A stretch of DNA of 9,931 nucleotides, from contig CALKWH010000090.1 of the NCBI GenBank assembly GCA_938004375.1, positions 1 to 9,931 on the forward strand, read 5' to 3'. The stretch comes from an uncultured Pseudomonadota bacterium (GTDB lineage: Bacteria > Myxococcota_A > Polyangia > HGW-17). Within the stretch, counting starts at the first letter, position 1; every line of letters starts with the position of its first letter. Shown in pieces: positions 4,827-9,931 of this stretch. The position numbers and the translations under genes were made by a program. Under the pieces are notes generated by a model, which saw only the letters and a program-made list of their open reading frames with translations, was not told the origin of the DNA and ran no database searches.

Positions 4827-7585
4827 AGCTCAAGATCCGGCACAAACTGGCCATCTGGATGCTCGTGGTGGGCGTCATCCCCGCCTTCGTCGCCTCCCGC
4901 CGCGGCGTGACGATCATCGCGGACCGCTTCACCGACACCCTGCAGGACGAGTCCGACCGCAACCTGCGGGTGGGCATCAGCCTCACCGTGGACCACGTCA
5001 ACAACGTCAAGAACGCCGCGATCAGCCTCTCCAAGAAGTCCGTCCTCGTCGAGCTGGCCACGCGCAAGAGCCTGTCGCGCCAGGACCAGGACCTGCTGCG
5101 GACCGAGCACAGCGGGCTGGGCAACGGCGTCATCCACGTCGTGGACCCCCAGGGCAAGCTCGCTGGTTCGGTGTCGCTGGGGGAAAGCTCGGGTCTGGTG
5201 GCGGTCAAGAACCAGGAGCACAGCTACGAGACCCTCCTCGCCCACGCCCAGCCCCAGTGGTCGAACATGCTGCAGAACTACGCGATCACACTGAACTTCT
5301 ACAGTTGGGAGGGTCAGTTCACCGACAACTCCCGCCAGCGGTTCCTGTTCGTCCAGGCCGGCGCCCCGCTCTTCGACGTCAACTACAACCTGCTGGGGGG
5401 CGTCATCGTCACCGTCGCCCTGGACGACCTGTTCTGCCGCAACGTCTCCACCCTGCTCGGGTCGCAGATCATCCTGTACCCCGAGGGTCCTGCGGCCGAC
5501 CAGGCGTTCTCCACGTCGTTCGAGAACCCCGACGACCTGACCCGACCCGTCGAGAGTCCCCTGGATCGCGGCCTGGTCCAGGGCGCCTGGAAGAGCCCGG
5601 CCGGCCGTCACTTCGCGTCATTCACCTGGCACGGTATGGAGTATGCCGCCTCGATGCAGCGGCTGGGAGACCTGAAGGGGCGGGCGGTCGGCCTGCTGGT
5701 CGTCGCGCTGGACATCACCAAGATGCAGAAGGGGAAGTCCGACGCCGTGTTCACGCTCATGCTGTCGGCGCTCCTCGCGCTGGCGGTCGTGATCGTGCTG
5801 GCCACCTGGTTCAGCCGGAACCTCGCCAACCCCCTCGGCCGCCTGGTGCGCGGCGCCCGGGAGGTGGCCAGCGGCAAGCTCGATCAGCGCCTGGACGTGG
5901 CCAGCGGCGACGAGATCGGCGAGCTGGCCGACGCCTTCAACGACATGATCCGCAACCTGCAGCAGAGCAACGATCGGCAGAACGAGCAGATGAGCGAGAT
6001 CCAGACGCTCAACGAGATCATCAACGCCATGAGCGTCCAGGTCGGCGTCTCCTCGGTCATCTCCGAAGGGCTCGAAGCCATCTCGGTGGCCCTGCAAACC
6101 TCGGCCGCCCAGCTCTGGCTGCTCCACGACGAGAACGGCTGGCGGAAGGTCCATCACATCGGCGGCCTCGAGGCCGAGTTGGCCCGCCTGACGCGGGACG
6201 ACCGCCCCCTGGTCGATTACGCCGCCACCCGGGACGCCATGCTCGAGCTCGCCGACCTGGGCGACGGCGATGAGCTCGGGAACCCCGACGGACTTCGGGG
6301 ACCCTTCCTGGCCGTGCCCATCCGCTACCAGGGCCGCGTGATCGCGGTGATCTTCCTGCTGCGGTCCCCCGACTCCCCGGCCTGGACCGACACCCACCGC
6401 AACGTGATCCGCGCCGTGTCCGATCAGATGGGCATGTACATCGTCAACGCCCAGTTGTTCGAAAAGATCAGCCGCTTCAACGAGCAGCTCGAGTTCATGG
6501 TCCATCGCCGCACGATGGAGCTGCAGGAGACGAACAAGAAGCTCGGAAGCACGGTCGACGAGCTGCAGAACACCCAGGCCCAGGTGCTCATCAGCGAACG
6601 GCTGGCCGGCCTGGGCTCCCTGCTCGCGGGCGTGGCCCACGAGATCAACAGCCCCATCGGCGCCATCGACGCGGCCGTGGACAACCTGCTCAAGAGCCTG
6701 CAGATCACGCTCTCCTCCCTGCTCTACATCGTCGACTCCGAGAAGGACCCGCAGGTCCTCACCTACCTGCTCACTCTCGTGCAGCACTACCTCGAGAGCG
6801 TGACCCTGCCGTTCCAGTCCCGTGACCAAAACCGGGAGCGGATCCGCGAGGTCACCGAGCTGCTCGCCGCCAGGGGTGTCGAGAACGCCCGCTCCCTGGG
6901 ACGCAAGCTCGTCGAGAACGGCACCGACACCTACGTGGTGAACTTCCTGAACCAGTACGAGAACGTCGAGGCCTCGACCTACCTGCAACTGATGAACGAA
7001 CTGTTCACCATCCACCGCACCGCCCAGGCCACCGCCACCGCCATCCATGCCGTCAAGCGCATCGTCATGGCGCTGCGCTCCTACAGCCACGTGAAGCAGG
7101 ACGTGCCCGAACCGGTGAACATCCACGACGTCATCGAGACCTCGCTCATCATCCTGGCCAACCGGCTCAAGCACAACATCACCATCGACAAGCGCTACGG
7201 CGAGCTCCCGCCCATCACCGTCTACGGAGACGAGCTCAGCCAGGTGTGGACCAACCTGCTCTCCAACGCCGCCCACGCCATCGACGGGAAGGGCACCATC
7301 ACCATCGAGACCCTCAACCTCGGCAGCCGGGTGGCGGTGAAGATCCGCGACACCGGCCGCGGCATCCCGCCCGAACTGATCGACCGGATCTTCGACCCCT
7401 TCTTCACCACGAAGAAGAAGGGCGAGGGCACCGGTCTCGGGCTGGGGATCGTCTCGCGCATCGTCCGGGAGCGCCACGGCGGCGAGATCGAGGTCACCTC
7501 CGTCCCCGGAGACACCTGCTTCACCGTCTACCTGCCCATCATGGTCACGCCCCGGACTCCCGAGCCCCCCGCCCTCCAGGTGTAG
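4823..7585 (+). CDS. Membrane sensor histidine kinase (extracytoplasmic sensor, HAMP, GAF, kinase core with long DHp insertion)
   Basis: This 920-residue protein is a transmembrane histidine kinase. TM1 is about residues 8-24 and TM2 about 308-328. The roughly 280 residues between them form an extracytoplasmic sensor, probably Cache-like. A HAMP domain follows (330-382, with DEIGELADAFNDMI), then a GAF-like domain (395-545) and a coiled coil (545-595). The phosphoacceptor is H606 in AGVAHEINSPIGAI. The ATPase domain has the N box with N811 and N815, DTGRGIP at 843-849, FDPFFTTKKK at 857-866 and GTGLGLG at 869-875. All key catalytic motifs are present. About 140 residues separate H606 from the second helix motif IVMALRSYSH (747-756), well over the usual 50-65, so an extra module sits inside the dimerisation domain. 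There is no receiver domain and no response regulator in the window. The start overlaps the binding-protein stop (ATGA); the CstA-family gene follows after two bases. The neighbours suggest control of nutrient uptake, perhaps with the upstream binding protein presenting the ligand. Confidence 0.95.
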   Translation: MKLKIRHKLAIWMLVVGVIPAFVASRRGVTIIADRFTDTLQDESDRNLRVGISLTVDHVNNVKNAAISLSKKSVLVELATRKSLSRQDQDLLRTEHSGLGNGVIHVVDPQGKLAGSVSLGESSGLVAVKNQEHSYETLLAHAQPQWSNMLQNYAITLNFYSWEGQFTDNSRQRFLFVQAGAPLFDVNYNLLGGVIVTVALDDLFCRNVSTLLGSQIILYPEGPAADQAFSTSFENPDDLTRPVESPLDRGLVQGAWKSPAGRHFASFTWHGMEYAASMQRLGDLKGRAVGLLVVALDITKMQKGKSDAVFTLMLSALLALAVVIVLATWFSRNLANPLGRLVRGAREVASGKLDQRLDVASGDEIGELADAFNDMIRNLQQSNDRQNEQMSEIQTLNEIINAMSVQVGVSSVISEGLEAISVALQTSAAQLWLLHDENGWRKVHHIGGLEAELARLTRDDRPLVDYAATRDAMLELADLGDGDELGNPDGLRGPFLAVPIRYQGRVIAVIFLLRSPDSPAWTDTHRNVIRAVSDQMGMYIVNAQLFEKISRFNEQLEFMVHRRTMELQETNKKLGSTVDELQNTQAQVLISERLAGLGSLLAGVAHEINSPIGAIDAAVDNLLKSLQITLSSLLYIVDSEKDPQVLTYLLTLVQHYLESVTLPFQSRDQNRERIREVTELLAARGVENARSLGRKLVENGTDTYVVNFLNQYENVEASTYLQLMNELFTIHRTAQATATAIHAVKRIVMALRSYSHVKQDVPEPVNIHDVIETSLIILANRLKHNITIDKRYGELPPITVYGDELSQVWTNLLSNAAHAIDGKGTITIETLNLGSRVAVKIRDTGRGIPPELIDRIFDPFFTTKKKGEGTGLGLGIVSRIVRERHGGEIEVTSVPGDTCFTVYLPIMVTPRTPEPPALQV

Positions 7586-7587
7586 CC

Positions 7588-9207
7588 ATGTCCGGATCCC
7601 TCGTCCTGGTCGTGTCGGTCGTCGTCTTCGTCGCGGGGTACCGATTCTGGGGACGCAAGGTCGCCAGTTGGCTCGGCGTGCAGCCCGACCGGCCCACGCC
7701 CGCCCACACGCGCCCTGACGGCGTGGACTACGTTCCCACCCGGCCCTCGGTCCTGTTGGGTCACCACTTCTCCTCCATCGCCGGGGCCGCCCCCATCATC
7801 GGGCCCATCGCGGCCGCCTCCTACGGATGGGTGGCCGTGCTGCTGTGGATCCTGCTCGGCGGCGTCTTCATGGGCGCGGTCCACGACTTCTCGGCCCTGA
7901 TCATCTCCGTGCGTCACGACGGCCGCGGACTCGGCTCGGTCCTCGAGGAGCGGGTCGGACGCGGCATGAAGAACCTGTTCCTGGTGTTCGTCTTCGCGGC
8001 GCTGCTCCTGGTCATCGGCGTGTTCACCAACGCCGTCGCCATGACCTTCGTGGCGGTGCCCGAGACGGCCACCGCGAGTTTGTTGTTCATCGCTCTCGCC
8101 GTGGGCTTCGGGCTCTCGGTCTACCGCTTCGACGTGCCCTTCGTGCCGGCCACGATTCTGGGCGTGGCCTTGCTGGCCGCCTGCATGGTCTTCGGCAATC
8201 ATTTTCCCCTGCGATGGACCTTCCAGGGCTGGCGCTGGGTGCTCATCGGCTACATCTTCCTCGCCTCCACGCTGCCGGTCCAATATCTCCTGCAGCCCCG
8301 CGATTTTTTGAACTCGTTTATCCTGTACGCCATGCTGGCCGTGCTGGTGGGCGGCATCCTGGTCGCCGATCCGGAGCTGCGCCTGCAGGCGGCCCCGGTC
8401 TGGAACACCGCCGCCGGACCGCTGTTCCCCCTGCTCTTCGTGACCGTGGCCTGCGGGGCGCTCTCGGGCTTCCACAGCCTGGTGGCCTCAGGGACAACCT
8501 CTAAACAACTCTCCAGCGAGGCCCACGCCCAGCCCATCGGCTTCGGGGGCATGCTCATCGAGAGCCTGCTGGCGGTGGCCGCCCTGATCACGGCCGCGGT
8601 GCTGTCCTCGGGAGAGTACGCCGCCGCCGCGAAAAACCCCATCGGGCTGTTCTCCTCGAGCGCGGCCGAGCTCTGCACCGCCATCGGCCTCCCGGTACGG
8701 TTCGGCCGCCTGTTCATGTCCCTGTCCGTGGCCGCCTTCGCGATGACCTCCCTGGACACCGCCACCCGCCTGGGCCGCTTCGCGCTGCAGGAGCTGGTCG
8801 AGGCCCCGCGCCCGGGCCCCGCGCGCCGGCTGCTGTCCAACCGCTATCCCGCCACGGGAATCACCGTCCTTCTGGCCGCCCTGCTGATCTTCTCCGGTTC
8901 GGCCAACGAGATTTGGCCCGTGTTTGGCGCCGCCAACCAGCTCGTGGCCGCCCTGGCGTTCCTCACCATCTCGATCTGGCTCGTGTTCATCCGGCGCCCG
9001 TCGCTGTTCGCGCTGATCCCGGGAACATTCATTTATTTCATGACCATGACCGCCCTGGCTTATAATATTTATAATTTTGGACACCAGGACAAGTGGACAC
9101 TGGCGGTCATCTCCGCCTTCCTGCTGGTCCTGGCCCTGGGCCTCGGGGTGACCGGCGTGCGGGCCATTTTGCGCGCCCACCGTTCACAGGCGAAGGGTGA
9201 GACATGA
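7588..9207 (+). CDS. cstA: CstA-family carbon starvation / peptide-pyruvate transporter, short form
   Basis: This 539-residue polytopic inner-membrane protein belongs to the CstA family; members in Escherichia coli import peptides and pyruvate (CstA, BtsT). Signature blocks are GHHFSSIAGAAPIIGP (58-73), the LLWILLGGVFMGAVHDF stretch (85-101), ACGALSGFHSLVASGTTSKQ (288-307), MTSLDTATRLGRFALQEL (386-403) and WPVFGAANQLVAALAF (443-458). Many hydrophobic segments run from residue 4 to about 525. It is about 160 residues shorter than the Escherichia coli proteins (about 700), although the conserved core appears complete. The ATG at 7588 comes two bases after the kinase stop with AGGTG upstream, and its stop overlaps the next start as ATGA. 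Placement behind a sensor kinase gene suggests the kinase governs its expression. Codons for AYNIYNF (491-497) are unusually AT-rich for this gene. Family call is firm; substrate is inferred. Confidence 0.95.
   Translation: MSGSLVLVVSVVVFVAGYRFWGRKVASWLGVQPDRPTPAHTRPDGVDYVPTRPSVLLGHHFSSIAGAAPIIGPIAAASYGWVAVLLWILLGGVFMGAVHDFSALIISVRHDGRGLGSVLEERVGRGMKNLFLVFVFAALLLVIGVFTNAVAMTFVAVPETATASLLFIALAVGFGLSVYRFDVPFVPATILGVALLAACMVFGNHFPLRWTFQGWRWVLIGYIFLASTLPVQYLLQPRDFLNSFILYAMLAVLVGGILVADPELRLQAAPVWNTAAGPLFPLLFVTVACGALSGFHSLVASGTTSKQLSSEAHAQPIGFGGMLIESLLAVAALITAAVLSSGEYAAAAKNPIGLFSSSAAELCTAIGLPVRFGRLFMSLSVAAFAMTSLDTATRLGRFALQELVEAPRPGPARRLLSNRYPATGITVLLAALLIFSGSANEIWPVFGAANQLVAALAFLTISIWLVFIRRPSLFALIPGTFIYFMTMTALAYNIYNFGHQDKWTLAVISAFLLVLALGLGVTGVRAILRAHRSQAKGET
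9037..9075 (+). promoter_or_regulatory. AT-rich patch with two TATAAT hexamers inside cstA, possible internal promoter
   Basis: Two perfect TATAAT hexamers (9061-9066 and 9070-9075) lie nine bases apart in otherwise GC-rich coding sequence, about 130-140 bases before the TPR lipoprotein start. The best -35 for the first is TTCATG (9037-9042, 18-base spacer), only three of six consensus bases. Weak prediction; the bases also encode an Asn/Tyr-rich membrane-loop segment. Confidence 0.2.
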
Positions 9208-9931
9208 ACCCACAAAGGTTTATTTTCCTATTGCCAATCCTTCTCGCTCTCGCCGTGTTCCCCTCCTGCCGCAAGCGCGACTCCGGGGACGCCGCCCGCC
9301 ACTGGGCCGAGGGCAAGCGCCTGCTCGACGCCGGCCAGCACGCCGAGGCGCTTTTGCACCTCGAGCGCGGTTACGCCCGGGACGCCACCCACGAGGAGGG
9401 CCTGGTCTACCTGGCCCGGGCGCTGGTGCAGGCCCAGAACGCCCGCCGGGCCTCCGAGGTGCTGGCCACCTTTCTCGCCAGCCACGAAGGGCAGGCCGCC
9501 ACCTGGTACATGCTGGCCCTGGCCCGCTACCACGAGCGCAAGTCCGACGCCGCGGTGGAGAGCCTGGAGGAGGCCCTCCATCGTCAACCGCGCTTCCCCG
9601 AGGCCATCTTGCTGCTGGGCACCATCTACGAGGAGTACCAGGAGTTCAGCGCCGCCATCTCGGCTTACCACACCATCGCCGACGACCTGTCCCTGGGTCC
9701 GCCGCTGGTCCCCGTGCTGTTGAAGTTGGCCCGGCTCATGCAAAAAGACCTGACCCCGGAGGACGAAAAGCGGGTGGAACACTATTTGTTGTCCGCCTTC
9801 CAGTTGGCCCCCGCGGAGCCGGCCGTCCTCGAAGCGCTGGGGATGTTCTACCTCGACCGGAAGCGACCCACCGAGGCCCTGCGCTTCTTCCGCCTGTGGG
9901 AAAAGCACGAACCCCGGTCCGCGACCGCCCA
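9204..9931 (+). CDS. TPR-repeat lipoprotein, 3' end beyond the window
   Basis: The frame is open to the window edge, giving 242 residues of a longer protein. It begins MNPQRFIFLLPILLALAVFP and then SCRK, a lipoprotein-type signal with C22 as likely lipidation site; Arg at +2 does not favour inner-membrane retention in a Gram-negative cell. After it come degenerate 34-residue helical repeats with TPR spacing: GKRLLDAGQHAEALLHLERG (from about 38), LARALVQAQNARRASEVLAT (from about 67), MLALARYHERKSDAAVESLE (from about 101), LLGTIYEEYQEFSAAISAYH (from about 138) and LGMFYLDRKRPTEALRFFRL (from about 212). TPR arrays bind proteins, so it probably scaffolds a periplasmic or envelope complex. AAGGGTGA lies upstream of the ATG, which overlaps the cstA stop as ATGA, so it is cotranslated with the transporter. 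No enzymatic motif is visible. Specific role unknown. Confidence 0.88.
   Translation, partial: MNPQRFIFLLPILLALAVFPSCRKRDSGDAARHWAEGKRLLDAGQHAEALLHLERGYARDATHEEGLVYLARALVQAQNARRASEVLATFLASHEGQAATWYMLALARYHERKSDAAVESLEEALHRQPRFPEAILLLGTIYEEYQEFSAAISAYHTIADDLSLGPPLVPVLLKLARLMQKDLTPEDEKRVEHYLLSAFQLAPAEPAVLEALGMFYLDRKRPTEALRFFRLWEKHEPRSATA

Noticed and set aside
5618..7477. Minus-strand open frame of about 620 codons opposite the kinase
   Set aside because: Shadow frame of the kinase in GC-rich sequence, with repetitive Val/Asp/Gly composition and no family features.

Overview
This is a GC-rich bacterial window with two divergently transcribed gene blocks around one intergenic region of about 330 bases. 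It comes from a short-read draft assembly: the first 46 bases are Illumina adapter, so the biological sequence starts at base 47. Two putative lipoproteins and a histidine kinase with an extracytoplasmic sensor suggest a Gram-negative-type cell. The flavin/iron-sulfur redox genes suggest anaerobic or facultative metabolism. A deltaproteobacterium or similar high-GC lineage is plausible, but nothing in the window fixes the taxonomy.

Minus strand, 47-2852: three co-oriented genes, read leftwards. They are a NuoE-like [2Fe-2S] subunit, a NuoF-like FMN/NAD(H) subunit with extra iron-sulfur domains, and the N-terminal part of a protein joining a NuoG-like [2Fe-2S] domain to a GltD/NfnB-type iron-sulfur domain. 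The last gene is cut by the contig end. This set is typical of soluble NAD(P)H-linked electron-transfer complexes: Hnd/Hyd hydrogenases, NAD-linked formate dehydrogenases, or Sporomusa-type (Stn) transhydrogenases. The decisive subunit is missing. A good sigma70-like promoter lies at 2933-2961.

Intergenic region, 2853-3185: it holds that leftward promoter, a TCGAA(A/G) hexanucleotide tandem repeat, and a perfect inverted repeat overlapping the likely ribosome binding site of the rightward block.

Plus strand, 3186-9931: a tightly packed operon. It encodes a family 5 (peptide/nickel type) solute-binding lipoprotein, a 920-residue membrane histidine kinase (extracytoplasmic sensor, HAMP, GAF, kinase core with a long insertion), a CstA-family transporter, and a TPR lipoprotein that runs off the window. 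Junctions are ATGA overlaps or a 2-base gap. No ABC permease, ATPase or response regulator is present. The binding protein may therefore serve sensing rather than ABC import, with CstA as the effector transporter. This recalls known kinase control of CstA/BtsT transporters by pyruvate or peptides, but the architecture is different. This operon is the most interesting part of the window.
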